From: Paracoccaceae bacterium
GTDB taxonomy: Bacteria; Pseudomonadota; Alphaproteobacteria; Rhodobacterales; Rhodobacteraceae
DNA: 64,000 nt
NCBI GenBank assembly: GCA_958296035.1
Contig: OY282431.1
Span: 2,150,037-2,214,036, forward strand
Reading direction: 5' to 3'
Position 1 is the stretch's first letter. The number at the start of each line of letters is the position of its first letter. Shown one piece after another: positions 17,068-26,410 of the stretch. The notes below the pieces were generated by a model that had not been told where the DNA came from, ran no database searches, and saw only the letters and a program-made list of their open reading frames with translations. The translations under genes and the position numbers were made by a program.

Positions 17068-17823
17068 TCAGCTGCAACGTCCGTAGGGAAGCACGACCGC
17101 GCTATCAATTGGCCCAACCACTGCTGCATGCACGATCAGGACAAGACACTCGTCGCTGGCCACCCGATCAAGTTCGTAGAGGTCTGCAATTCTGTATCTT
17201 CCCGGAGACAGGTCTGAATGTTGGCGCAGTTCCGTGACAACATTTGTATAGGTGACGGTCGCACCGGCGTTTTCGCCGCGTTCGATATGCGAGACGATAT
17301 CACCCGAATGATACTTGACGATACTTACCGACCTCGCGCCGATAGCATTGGGAAACTCCACCAGGGCTTCTCCGAGGTTGTTTTCGGAGCCAATGATCCG
17401 CATCAGATTCTTGCGTTTGGATTCTCTGACCGAAGCAATCGAGGCGTTCACCATTCGGCGATTGCTGCCCACCAGAAAATCTCTTCCCTGGACGATAATC
17501 TGGGGCGTGTAGATTGTTGATCTCCCGGTTCGCCGTGCATAGGCTCGCTGCCTATCGGAGAAAACCTTGCTTGAATAGGGATCTTTCCATCCCAGGTAGT
17601 CCCAGTAGTCGACGTGAAAGCCCAGAACCAAGACATCCTTGTAGCCCTTGTCCCTGGACATCTCGGTTACGAATTTGTCGGCGGGAGGGCAGGATGAGCA
17701 TCCCTGAGAAGTGAATAACTCGATAATGATCGGAGTCTTCAGGCGAAGTGCGGAAGCACTGGCTGTCGTCATGGTCAGCAGCAGAGCGGAACCGATTAGT
17801 GCCATTGCTAGTCGCAAGGTCAT
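17068..17823 (-). CDS. DUF1223 family secreted thioredoxin-like protein
   Basis: 251 residues from ATG 17823. N-terminal signal peptide (MTLRLAMALIGSALLLTMTTASASA). The thioredoxin-like motif lies just after it: ELFTSQGCSSCPPAD, with a CSSC pair. FHVDYWDYLGWKDPYSS and RQRAYARRTGRSTIYTPQIIVQG are hallmarks of DUF1223. Probably periplasmic. The exact function is unknown; a redox role fits the CxxC and the nearby cytochrome c maturation genes, but this is inference. Location beside acnA is common in alphaproteobacteria. Confidence 0.88.
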   Translation of the reverse strand: MTLRLAMALIGSALLLTMTTASASALRLKTPIIIELFTSQGCSSCPPADKFVTEMSRDKGYKDVLVLGFHVDYWDYLGWKDPYSSKVFSDRQRAYARRTGRSTIYTPQIIVQGRDFLVGSNRRMVNASIASVRESKRKNLMRIIGSENNLGEALVEFPNAIGARSVSIVKYHSGDIVSHIERGENAGATVTYTNVVTELRQHSDLSPGRYRIADLYELDRVASDECLVLIVHAAVVGPIDSAVVLPYGRCS

Positions 17824-18004
17824 TTTGTGATCCTTTCGAAATTCGACAACAGAAAGGATAAGGCAAGCGGCAATAAAGCGGAAATAACGGTTTCGTAATG
17901 GGCTGCACCAGCCCCCGGGGATTGTGTGGTCGGACGCGAAGAAACGGCGCCCGCAGAGGCGGTGCACCAGACGTCAATGTCAGTGTTTTCGACCCCGGAT
18001 TCGA

Positions 18005-20722
18005 TCAGCCAGATGCAGCAAGCTTGCGCAACACATAGTGCAGCACCCCGCCATGGCGCAGGTAGTCGACCTCGATCTCGGTATCCACGCGACAAAGCAG
18101 TTCGATTGTCCTGGAAGGCCGTTCTGCATGTTCAATCCGGCACGAGGCCTGCATTCGCGGCTTGATCCCCTGCGAAATTCCGGTGATGTTGATGGTTTCG
18201 GACCCGTCAAGTTCAAGGCTTCGTCGAGAAACAGGCGAGGGAAACTCGAAAGGAATGACACCCATTCCGACCAGATTGGATCTGTGGATGCGCTCATAAC
18301 TCTCTGCGATAACGGCCCGGACCCCGAGCAGCGACGTGCCCTTTGCTGCCCAGTCACGAGACGAGCCGGCACCGTACTGCCTGCCGGCGATCACCACGAG
18401 CGGAAAACCCCGCTTCTTAAAGGCCATGGCAGCCTCGTATATGCTGGTCAGATTACCATCGGGATCAAGCGAGAAGCCTCCCTCGACGTCGTCCAGGATT
18501 TCGTTTCGCAGTCGAATGTTGGCGAAAGTCCCGCGCATCATTATCTCGTGATTGCCCCGCCGGGAACCATAGGAGTTGAACTCTCGAGGGGAGACTTGCC
18601 GTGCCGTCAGGTAACGGCCGGCCGGTGACCCGGCAGCAAACGACCCGGCAGGCGAGATATGGTCGGTTGTCACCATATCGCCCAGAATTGCCAGACATCT
18701 CGCGCCAACAATGTCGGCAAGCTCGCCCGGTTCCGGAGAAATATTCTCAAAATAAGGCGGGTGCTGGACGTAGGTCGAACCTGCAGGCCAGTCATAGGTC
18801 AGTTGTGTCGGGGCGGCCAAGCTCTGCCACTTGTTGTCACCTGCGAACACGTCACTGTATTTCCTGGTAAATGCTTCCCGGGTAACGAAAGTTTGGACGA
18901 GCTCGTCGACTTCGGAAAAGTCCGGCCAAATATCCTTGAGATAGACTTCACCACTGTCCCCTGTTCCCAGGCTGTCGCGCGTCAAGTCAAACTCCATGCT
19001 GCCGGCCAGCGCATAAGCGACCACAAGTGGCGGCGATGCCAGGTAGTTTGCTCGCACATCGGGGCTGATTCTGCCTTCGAAATTACGATTGCCCGAGAGC
19101 ACCGACACGGTGAGCAGGTTGTTATCGGCGATGGCTTTCGAAATTTCGGGCTGCAGGGGACCGGAATTGCCGATGCATGTTGTGCAACCGTATCCGACGA
19201 GGTTGAAGCCGATGGCATCAAGATCGCGCTGCAGACCTGTATTCTGCAGGTAATCCGACACTACCTTCGAACCGGGAGCCAGTGATGTCTTGACCCACGG
19301 TTTTCTGTCCAGGCCTCGCCGCCGGGCGTTCCTTGCCACAAGGCCAGCGGCAACCATGACATAGGGGTTTGAGGTATTGGTACAGGAGGTTATCGACGCA
19401 ATGACCACCGATCCATCGTGCAGCCGATAATTCTCCCCATCGACAGCGGTCCCCTTGTGATTCCCCATGCTGCTGGATTCACCTTGGCCCCGGTACTTGG
19501 CACGAATGTTGCGAAACGCCGAGGCCGCCCGGTCGAGCGGCGTATGATCCTGTGGTCGCTTGGGACCGGAAATCGCCGGGATGACTTCTGATATATCGAG
19601 ATCAAGGGTATCGCTGTATACCGGGTTGTAGTCATCGCCCCGCCACAGCCGGTTGGCCTTTGCATAGCACTTGACGAGTTCAACCAGCTGATTGCTGCGT
19701 CCGGTCTGTCGCAGATAGCGAACTGTCTCCCCATCTATCGGGAAAAAGCCACAGGTGGCGCCGTATTCCGGTGCCATGTTGGCAATGGTTGCCCGATCAG
19801 CAAGTGGCAGGTTGTCAAGACCGGGTCCGTAGAACTCGACAAACTTGCCAACGACTCCCCTTTGGCGCAGCATCTTGACGATTTTCAGGACAAGATCCGT
19901 AGCGGTTGTGCCCTCAGCCATCTGACCGTGAAGATGGAAGCCGACCACTTCCGGTATGAGCATGGATATTGGCTGCCCGAGCATCGCCGCTTCCGCCTCG
20001 ATGCCGCCTACTCCCCAGCCAAGGATGCCAAGGCCATTAATCATCGTCGTGTGACTATCGGTACCTACCAGCGTATCCGGGAAAGCAATCAGTTTCTGAT
20101 CCTGGTCACTCTCAAGGCAAACGGTTTGACCAAGATATTCCAGATTGACCTGGTGGCAGATTCCTGTTCCCGGCGGAACGACCCTGAAATTATCGAAGCT
20201 GGCCTGCCCCCACTTGAGGAATTTGTACCTTTCCATATTGCGTTCGTATTCGCGATCCACATTGAGCTGAAACGCCCTTGGATTGCCAAATTCGTCAATC
20301 ATTACCGAGTGATCAATTACCAAATCGACCGGGATTTGTGGATTGATTCTGTTCGGATCGCCGCCAATGGTTGTAATTCCATCTCGCATTGCAGCCAGAT
20401 CCACAACCGCCGGCACACCGGTGAAATCCTGCATGAGTACGCGCGCAGGTCGGTAAGAGATCTCAACGGGATTTCGTCCGCCCCTTGCGCACCACTCTCC
20501 AATGGCACTTATGTCATCGATCCTGACGGTCTTGCCGTCGACGAAACGTAACAGGTTTTCGAGAACAACAGCCAGCGAAGCAGGAAGTCTTGAGAAGTCA
20601 CCGAGTCCAGCCTCTTCGGAACGGGCAATGGAAAAATATTCAATCCGATCCCCATTCTCTCCGGTCACACCGGCTAGTTCTCTTCGAAACTGTCGAGATT
20701 CGGTACCAACGGGTAGTGCCAT
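18005..20722 (-). CDS. acnA: Aconitate hydratase A (AcnA/IRP type)
   Basis: 905 residues, full length. Isomerises citrate and isocitrate in the TCA cycle using a labile 4Fe-4S cluster. The cluster ligands are in SCTNTSNP and in GYGCTTCIGNSGP. Other landmarks are LMQDFTGVPAVVDLAAMRD near the N-terminus, GTDSHTTMINGLGILGWGVGGIEAEA, and the swivel domain with YGAGSSRDWAAKG and SYERIHRSNLVGMGV. RBS AAGGAAG precedes the ATG. It is transcribed divergently from ccmA, a conserved alphaproteobacterial neighbourhood. Confidence 0.97.
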   Translation of the reverse strand: MALPVGTESRQFRRELAGVTGENGDRIEYFSIARSEEAGLGDFSRLPASLAVVLENLLRFVDGKTVRIDDISAIGEWCARGGRNPVEISYRPARVLMQDFTGVPAVVDLAAMRDGITTIGGDPNRINPQIPVDLVIDHSVMIDEFGNPRAFQLNVDREYERNMERYKFLKWGQASFDNFRVVPPGTGICHQVNLEYLGQTVCLESDQDQKLIAFPDTLVGTDSHTTMINGLGILGWGVGGIEAEAAMLGQPISMLIPEVVGFHLHGQMAEGTTATDLVLKIVKMLRQRGVVGKFVEFYGPGLDNLPLADRATIANMAPEYGATCGFFPIDGETVRYLRQTGRSNQLVELVKCYAKANRLWRGDDYNPVYSDTLDLDISEVIPAISGPKRPQDHTPLDRAASAFRNIRAKYRGQGESSSMGNHKGTAVDGENYRLHDGSVVIASITSCTNTSNPYVMVAAGLVARNARRRGLDRKPWVKTSLAPGSKVVSDYLQNTGLQRDLDAIGFNLVGYGCTTCIGNSGPLQPEISKAIADNNLLTVSVLSGNRNFEGRISPDVRANYLASPPLVVAYALAGSMEFDLTRDSLGTGDSGEVYLKDIWPDFSEVDELVQTFVTREAFTRKYSDVFAGDNKWQSLAAPTQLTYDWPAGSTYVQHPPYFENISPEPGELADIVGARCLAILGDMVTTDHISPAGSFAAGSPAGRYLTARQVSPREFNSYGSRRGNHEIMMRGTFANIRLRNEILDDVEGGFSLDPDGNLTSIYEAAMAFKKRGFPLVVIAGRQYGAGSSRDWAAKGTSLLGVRAVIAESYERIHRSNLVGMGVIPFEFPSPVSRRSLELDGSETINITGISQGIKPRMQASCRIEHAERPSRTIELLCRVDTEIEVDYLRHGGVLHYVLRKLAASG

Positions 20723-21040
20723 GTCAACTTCCTTGATAAGTCAGGTCCATGGAGTGACAATTCCCGGGCATGGACGTATCCCGGCGCGGTCCAGAGACAG
20801 TCGTTCCCTTCCGACTCTTGATCCGAAACAATGATCGCTCCGACCCGTGTGCATTTTGAATTCCGCACGCATCCTGTGGACAGCGAACAAGTGCCGCTGG
20901 TGGAGATGCTAGTATATATTGTGCTGATAAGACAAGACCACAGAATTGCAAGTGCAGGATTGGAAGTGTCGTTAATCAGGCTCAGTCCTTTTCAGCTGCG
21001 GTCAAGAGACACCTGGTTGAGTTAGGGGGACCTTTGGAAC
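20723..21040. promoter_or_regulatory. Divergent intergenic region acnA / ccmA
   Basis: 318 bases separating the two divergent starts, expected to hold both promoters. A strong Shine-Dalgarno AGGGGGA lies about 9 bases before the ccmA ATG, and AAGGAAG before acnA. The only open frame (20831-21025, plus strand) has no recognisable protein features. No specific operator is identified. Confidence 0.5.
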
Positions 21041-21661
21041 ATGGCCCGGAATCAGGAAGCGTCAGCAGCAGGAATGCTCGGGATTCGTGTCGAAAACATC
21101 GATTGCAAACGCAATAATCGTGCCATCCTATCGCGGATTTCGTTCGTTGTTGATAAAGGTCGCGGGTTGCTGGTGCAGGGGCCTAACGGTGTTGGCAAGT
21201 CCACACTGCTTGAGTGTCTTGCGGGAATACGTGCCGTTTCGTCGGGCCGTATCAACATTGATCATGAACAGGTGGCCTATTGTGGCCATGCAGCGGCTCT
21301 GAAGCCGGACTTGACGGTCAATGAGAACCTGCGTTTCTGGCGAAGTGTATTCGATGTGAGCACTGTGACCGAAGGCCTTGAAATTCTCGGACTGTGGAAC
21401 ATTGCCGACTTGCCAGCCCGGCAGTTATCGGCCGGTCAGAGGTGCAGAGTGTCGCTGGCGACGATGATCGGGTTGGGGCGAGCCATCTGGCTGCTAGATG
21501 AACCCTATGTGTTTCTTGACAGGGACGCACGGAAGGAACTTCGCGGTCGCATGTCCAGTCATTTGCGCGAAGGTGGCATCGTTATCATGACAACGAATGA
21601 CCTGATTCGGTATGACAGCTGGCAGTGTCTTGGTCTGGAATTTCCTGTAGCCGGTCCGTAG
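21041..21661 (+). CDS. ccmA: Heme exporter ATP-binding protein CcmA
   Basis: 206 residues. ABC ATPase of the CcmABCD complex that releases the heme chaperone CcmE during cytochrome c maturation. Walker A GPNGVGKST, signature LSAGQRCRVSLA and Walker B IWLLDEPYVFLD are visible. The length and the LSAGQ form of the signature are typical of CcmA. First gene of ccmABCDG. Confidence 0.95.
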   Translation: MARNQEASAAGMLGIRVENIDCKRNNRAILSRISFVVDKGRGLLVQGPNGVGKSTLLECLAGIRAVSSGRINIDHEQVAYCGHAAALKPDLTVNENLRFWRSVFDVSTVTEGLEILGLWNIADLPARQLSAGQRCRVSLATMIGLGRAIWLLDEPYVFLDRDARKELRGRMSSHLREGGIVIMTTNDLIRYDSWQCLGLEFPVAGP

Positions 21662-21691
21662 CCCTGCAACCCGCGAGAGAGATTACCCGGC

Positions 21692-22357
21692 ATGCTCAAG
21701 GTCCTACTGACAAGGGACATCAAACTGGCGGTCCGTTCCGGAAGCGGTGTCTGGCTTTCGCTGATGTTCTTCTTGTTGGTTACGTGTCTTCTGGCATTTG
21801 CTATTGGCCCTCAGGACGATCTCATGCGGTCTGCTGCACTGCCATTTCTATGGGTCGGCGTCTTTCTTTCTGCCCTGCTTAGCCTCGACCGCATGTTTTC
21901 ATACGATTTCGAGGATGGTACGCTGGCCAGGATTGTCACATCACCGATTCCGATCGAGGCCGTTGTGCTGGTCAAGGTCCTTGTGCACTGGGCAGGAACC
22001 GGTGTTCCCCTGGCAATTGCTGCTCCTTTTCTTGGAACCCTGTTCGGTGTTCCCATGGAAACTGGCATAAACGCGGGCATCAGCCTGCTGGTCGGAACTG
22101 TTGCCGCAAGTGCCATAGGATCTTTCGGGGCAGCAATCTCGGTTGTTCAACGTCGAGGCAATCTGCTGTTGGCCGCTATGGTATTACCCCTGTTCGTTCC
22201 TACACTGGTCTTTGGTACACGTGCCATGTCACCGTACTCAACAGGAGACGAGGCCGCTTCAACCGCCATCTTGATGCTTGTGGCAATAAGTCTGGCTGCG
22301 CTGGCGATGATGCCGCTTGTTTCAGCGCGGGTACTCCTTGCCCACATCCGGAATTGA
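21692..22357 (+). CDS. ccmB: Heme exporter membrane protein CcmB
   Basis: 221 residues with six predicted membrane segments. The N-terminal LLTRDIKLAVRSGSGVWLSLMFFLLV and the FEDGTLARIVTSPIPIEAVVLVK segment are characteristic. It partners CcmA and CcmC in the inner membrane. The gene starts about 30 bases after ccmA. Confidence 0.95.
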   Translation: MLKVLLTRDIKLAVRSGSGVWLSLMFFLLVTCLLAFAIGPQDDLMRSAALPFLWVGVFLSALLSLDRMFSYDFEDGTLARIVTSPIPIEAVVLVKVLVHWAGTGVPLAIAAPFLGTLFGVPMETGINAGISLLVGTVAASAIGSFGAAISVVQRRGNLLLAAMVLPLFVPTLVFGTRAMSPYSTGDEAASTAILMLVAISLAALAMMPLVSARVLLAHIRN

Positions 22358-22429
22358 TGCGGTGCTATTCGGTATTGACATGGTTGTTACCTCCAATTCC
22401 CAGCCATGCCTTCAGGACGGGATTGACTG

Positions 22430-23167
22430 ATGTCAATTTGGGAACTTGCAAATCCCAATCGCTTCGTCGGTTTCGCCGACCGCTGGCTGGGACCACTTGC
22501 GGTTCTAACCGCCATTGTTCTTGTCCCCGGGCTGGTGTGGGGTTTCCTGTTCACTCCTGAGGACTATGTTCAGGGGAACACCGTCAAGATCATGTATTTG
22601 CATGTTCCAGCCGCACTGACAGCCATCAATGTATGGTTCATGATGCTGGTAGCTTCGATCATCTGGCTGGTAAGGCGCCACCGGGTCTCGGTGCTTGCAG
22701 CCCAAGCTGCAGCGCCGGTAGGATTTGCGATGACCATAATTGCGCTAGTCACCGGCTCCCTTTGGGGGCAGCCGATGTGGGGCACATACTGGGCATGGGA
22801 GCCGCGCTTGACGTCGTTTCTGATCCTGTTCCTTCACTATGCTGCGTATATCATCCTCTGGAAGTCACTGGATGACCTGGAGGCGGTCTCAGATATTTCG
22901 TGCTATCTGTGCCTGGTTGGCTCTGTATTTGCACTTCTGTCACGGTATGCGGTCCAGTTCTGGGAAAGGGGACTTCATCAGGGCTCCACATTGTCGCTGG
23001 ATCAGGAGACACACATTCATATCGACTACTACCTTCCACTGCTGCTTTGCATTGCGGGATTTTCGCTCTTGTGCATAACACTGGTTGTCCTTCGCACGCG
23101 CACCCACATCGAGCGCAGAAGAATCAACGCGATGGCAGCACGCCCGAGACAAGTGAATGATACCTGA
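22430..23167 (+). CDS. ccmC: Heme handling protein CcmC
   Basis: 245 residues, six membrane segments. CcmC presents heme to CcmE through two His ligands and a tryptophan-rich periplasmic signature. Here the signature reads WGTYWAWEPRLTS; the usual form is close to WGTWWVWDARLTS, so the Asp is Glu and the following Ala is Pro. The flanking His residues are kept (KIMYLHVPAA, and HIHIDYYLPLL-like region near the end). The stop overlaps ccmD. Confidence 0.94.
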   Translation: MSIWELANPNRFVGFADRWLGPLAVLTAIVLVPGLVWGFLFTPEDYVQGNTVKIMYLHVPAALTAINVWFMMLVASIIWLVRRHRVSVLAAQAAAPVGFAMTIIALVTGSLWGQPMWGTYWAWEPRLTSFLILFLHYAAYIILWKSLDDLEAVSDISCYLCLVGSVFALLSRYAVQFWERGLHQGSTLSLDQETHIHIDYYLPLLLCIAGFSLLCITLVVLRTRTHIERRRINAMAARPRQVNDT

Positions 23168-23312
23168 ACTGGGAAGTTACGCGGCGAATATACTTGCTGC
23201 CTGGAGCATCGGTCTGGCTGTACTGGTGGCAATCGTTGCAATCAGTATCCGCGAGGCGCGGCGCACCCGTTGCCTGCTTCGCAAAATTTCGGACGAGGCC
23301 CGACATGATTAG
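23157..23312 (+). CDS. ccmD: Heme exporter protein CcmD
   Basis: 51 residues beginning MIPELGSYAANILAAW, one membrane helix (GLAVLVAIVAISI), then a basic tail REARRTRCLLRK. This is the standard CcmD layout: a small protein that holds CcmE to CcmABC. The ATG overlaps the end of ccmC by 11 bases and the stop overlaps the start of ccmG (ATGATTAG), so the genes are translationally coupled. Confidence 0.93.
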   Translation: MIPELGSYAANILAAWSIGLAVLVAIVAISIREARRTRCLLRKISDEARHD

Positions 23313-23844
23313 AGGCGGGCTTCGCCTTGGGCACATCACGATTCCACTTGTGTTCTTTGCAATCGCCTCAGTCTTGCTGGTTAGCGTCCTGAGGTCGGGC
23401 AGCAACGAGTTGCCCTCGAATCTGATCGGCAAGGATGTACCGAGATTCGACCTGGACCCGCTGATCGATCAACAGTCACCAAACAGGGCCAGCCTGCGGA
23501 CGAACGAGATCAAGCTCGTTAACTTTTGGGCAAGTTGGTGCGCCCCCTGCCGCGTCGAACACCCAAATCTGGAAACCTTGGCCAGGCAGGGAATCACGAT
23601 CTATGGCGCCAATTACAAAGACCATCCCGAGCATGCCAGATCATTCCTTAGCGAACTTGGCAACCCCTACACGGCAGTCGGGGCTGACCCCGACGGCAGA
23701 ATCGCAATAGACTGGGGTGTTTATGGCATACCTGAAACATTTGTTGTGGACGAGCAGGGTAAAATCCTGATGCGCGTAGCAGGCCCGATAACCTCAAGCA
23801 TTCTCATGAAGAGAATTCAACCTCTACTCGTCGAAAAACAGTGA
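23305..23844 (+). CDS. ccmG: Thiol:disulfide interchange protein CcmG/DsbE
   Basis: 179 residues from ATG 23305. One N-terminal membrane anchor (ITIPLVFFAIASVLLVSVL), then a periplasmic thioredoxin fold with active site WASWCAPCRVEHP and the cis-proline region VYGIPETFVVDEQG, both diagnostic of CcmG. It keeps apocytochrome c cysteines reduced for heme attachment. ccmE, ccmF and ccmH are not in this window; they are often at a second locus in alphaproteobacteria. Confidence 0.95.
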   Translation: MIRGGLRLGHITIPLVFFAIASVLLVSVLRSGSNELPSNLIGKDVPRFDLDPLIDQQSPNRASLRTNEIKLVNFWASWCAPCRVEHPNLETLARQGITIYGANYKDHPEHARSFLSELGNPYTAVGADPDGRIAIDWGVYGIPETFVVDEQGKILMRVAGPITSSILMKRIQPLLVEKQ

Positions 23845-24776
23845 GTGCTGAAGCTATGCCGGATTGGACGAACAATCAGCTACCAACGAAGGCGTTCAGC
23901 CTGTGGAGCCTGACGGTTGTCCGGATTATCAATTTGTGATTGGATCAAGGCGGCTGAATCTGTTTCCGGCTGGTTCGGACTGACCCCTCCTGTGCGTAGA
24001 ATCCTCACCATCAATCGGACTGCCTGTGTACACAGGCCAGAAATCGCAATTGCCGAGGATTGGCCGGAATGCACGGGACGGCTCCCAATTGCCGCTGCCC
24101 CTATATGCTGCGCAAGTTGTCCACCATAAACACCGGGGCATGGCTGCATTCAACAGGAGCTTTCCTTGCCGCGCAACAGCGCTCGCGGGGTGGTTCAATG
24201 TGCCAGCTGCCTCCTTCGATAGTTGAAAGTTGTGCCTTATCGTTTCCTGTGCCGCAAAGTTGCATGAACAGCTTCAGGTACTTTCTGGATACCAGGCGAG
24301 GGCAAATCTGTTTTCACTTCCGGCAGCTGAGAGTTCCGGTTTGACTGACGTTCGCCGGCTGTAACAGCCAGGCGTAAATCAATCACAACTTCCTGGGATT
24401 CCCGTGACAATCTTCAAGTCTGACGTGTCGGCAATTGATCGCACTGTCATCCTGCTGCGTCGAAGTCGCTTCCCTTCACCGTGTTGTCCTGCATCTGCTT
24501 GCCGCACGTATGGCTATTCTTGCCTGGCCGTTGTTTAACCGAATCACGGTGAATGGCGGCGATTCTGTAACCACATTTTGCCTGCAGCAGATTCTTCAGG
24601 AATTGCAAGCACTGTGGGAAGGGAATTGGCGGGAATCTATATCTGGTATTAAGCCTTGCAAAACCCCCAGCAGGTGGACACATGATATCAACGTTTGTTA
24701 CCCTCAATTAACATCTTGATATTCCTGGAAGGAGCCTCAAGAATCTCCGATAAAGTTTTTTGCTGGATCATGTCCC
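23845..24776. other. 930-base gap with no recognised gene
   Basis: The gap lies between ccmG and dnaB. All frames on both strands are short and without family resemblance. rplI, which often precedes dnaB, is not present even as a recognisable remnant. The last 100 bases are AT-rich and probably hold the dnaB promoter. Confidence 0.5.
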
Positions 24777-26282
24777 ATGTCGGAATCTGTTGAGGAAAAG
24801 GTCACGAAAGTCCCGCAGAACACACGCCTCGAAAAGGCTCTTCTGTCGGCAATCCTCTACAACAACCGTCATTACGATGACGTAAAGGGTATCATTAGCG
24901 GTGAGCACTTTTACCTTCCTGTTCACCGCCGTCTCTTTCAACTGATTGAAGCTGTAATTCGTCAGAACAGGGTAGCCACAACCGAAACAGTGCGCCCGTA
25001 TGTTGAGCAGGAACCCCTGCTAAAGGAGATTGGCGGTGCAGAGTACTTCGCAGACCTGGTGGCAACAAATATCGCGCCCCGCAATGCCCGCCAATACGCT
25101 GAACAAGTACGTGAATTCGCCATCAGGCGAACGCTGATGAATATCGGATCGACGCTGAACAGTGAGGCCGCCACAGTAAAAGCTACTACAACGGCCGACC
25201 GCATTATCGACGATACAGAACAGGTACTCTACAAGCTTCGAACCGAGGGACGGGCGGATGCAGGGTTTCGACCGTTTTCGGAGGTGCAACTCGAAGCCGT
25301 AAGGCGGGCCAAGCGGGCATCAATGCTGACGTCCAAAATCGCCGGACTGTCAACCGGGCTGCGAGAACTTGACAGTAAGCTGGGCGGCCTCCACCGGTCG
25401 GACCTGATCGTCATTGCCGGCCGGCCGGGCATGGGCAAGACCGCGCTGGCAACGAATATTGCATACAATGTTGCCAGGAATTATCGCATACTTACCGCAC
25501 AAGATGGCACCACGACACAACTCGGGGGAAAGGTCGCCATTCTCTCAATGGAAATGTCGTCTGAACAACTGGTGGCTCGTATCCTCGCCGAATCCTCTCG
25601 GGTGCCAGCAACTCGAATTCGCAACAGCAGAATTAACCCCAGTGAGTTTGCCCAATATGCCAAAGCGGCCAGTCAGTGTTTTTCTCTGCCGCTCTATATT
25701 GATGATTCGCCGGGCCTCTCAATTGCCGATATCAGTGTAAGGTGTCATCGATTGCAGCGTATGATCGATGGGATCGACCTCATTGTCGTCGACTATGTGC
25801 AGCTGGCCAAGGCATCATCCAAATTCCAAAACCGCAACTACGAGATCGCTGAAATAACCGCCGGCCTAAAGAGCTTGGCCAAGAATCTGGACACTCCGGT
25901 AATTGCAATCTCCCAGCTTTCACGCATGACCGAAAACCGCGAAGACCAGAAACCCCAGCTTAGCGATCTGCGGGATTCCGGATCAATTGAACAGGATGCT
26001 GACCTGGTATTGTTCGTCTACCGCAAGGCGTACTATCTTGAGCGAAGCAAGCCCGACGAGAGCGAACAGAAAAAACTGTTGCTTTGGCAAGAACAGAGTC
26101 GCGAGCATCACAACATGGCCGAGATTATCATTGGCAAGAACAGGCACGGACCAACGGGCGCGCTGAAGCTTACGTTTAATGGCGCGCTGACCAAGTTCGG
26201 TGACTACGATCACAAGGCAAAACTGGAGCAGAAACAGGCCGAGGCGGCCCAGGAGGAGGAAGCCTCCGCCGCTTTCGGATAG
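24777..26282 (+). CDS. dnaB: Replicative DNA helicase DnaB
   Basis: 501 residues. N-terminal primase-interacting domain (LEKALLSAILYNNRHYDDV, HFYLPVHRRLFQLIEAV) then a RecA-like motor with Walker A GRPGMGKTA, FSMEM-like LSMEMSSEQLVARI, Walker B DLIVVDYVQLA and the SQLSR motif followed by LSDLRDSGSIEQDADLV. It unwinds DNA ahead of the replisome as a hexamer. The acidic, Ala/Glu/Gln-rich C-terminal tail is typical of alphaproteobacteria. Confidence 0.97.
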   Translation: MSESVEEKVTKVPQNTRLEKALLSAILYNNRHYDDVKGIISGEHFYLPVHRRLFQLIEAVIRQNRVATTETVRPYVEQEPLLKEIGGAEYFADLVATNIAPRNARQYAEQVREFAIRRTLMNIGSTLNSEAATVKATTTADRIIDDTEQVLYKLRTEGRADAGFRPFSEVQLEAVRRAKRASMLTSKIAGLSTGLRELDSKLGGLHRSDLIVIAGRPGMGKTALATNIAYNVARNYRILTAQDGTTTQLGGKVAILSMEMSSEQLVARILAESSRVPATRIRNSRINPSEFAQYAKAASQCFSLPLYIDDSPGLSIADISVRCHRLQRMIDGIDLIVVDYVQLAKASSKFQNRNYEIAEITAGLKSLAKNLDTPVIAISQLSRMTENREDQKPQLSDLRDSGSIEQDADLVLFVYRKAYYLERSKPDESEQKKLLLWQEQSREHHNMAEIIIGKNRHGPTGALKLTFNGALTKFGDYDHKAKLEQKQAEAAQEEEASAAFG

Positions 26283-26410
26283 TTCATCGCAAGGTGAATC
26301 AAAATGGTTGTTGAGTCTAGGTTGAAGGGGGTCCTGGAATTGGCTATGCAGGCGCGCATCGGAAGCGAGCTCCGTGACTCCTGAAGCCGTCAGGTGGCAA
26401 GAGACCAATT

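Noticed and set aside
18659..20551. Plus-strand frames of about 208 and 229 codons opposite aconitase
   Set aside because: They are antisense shadows of the full-length, well-conserved acnA gene.
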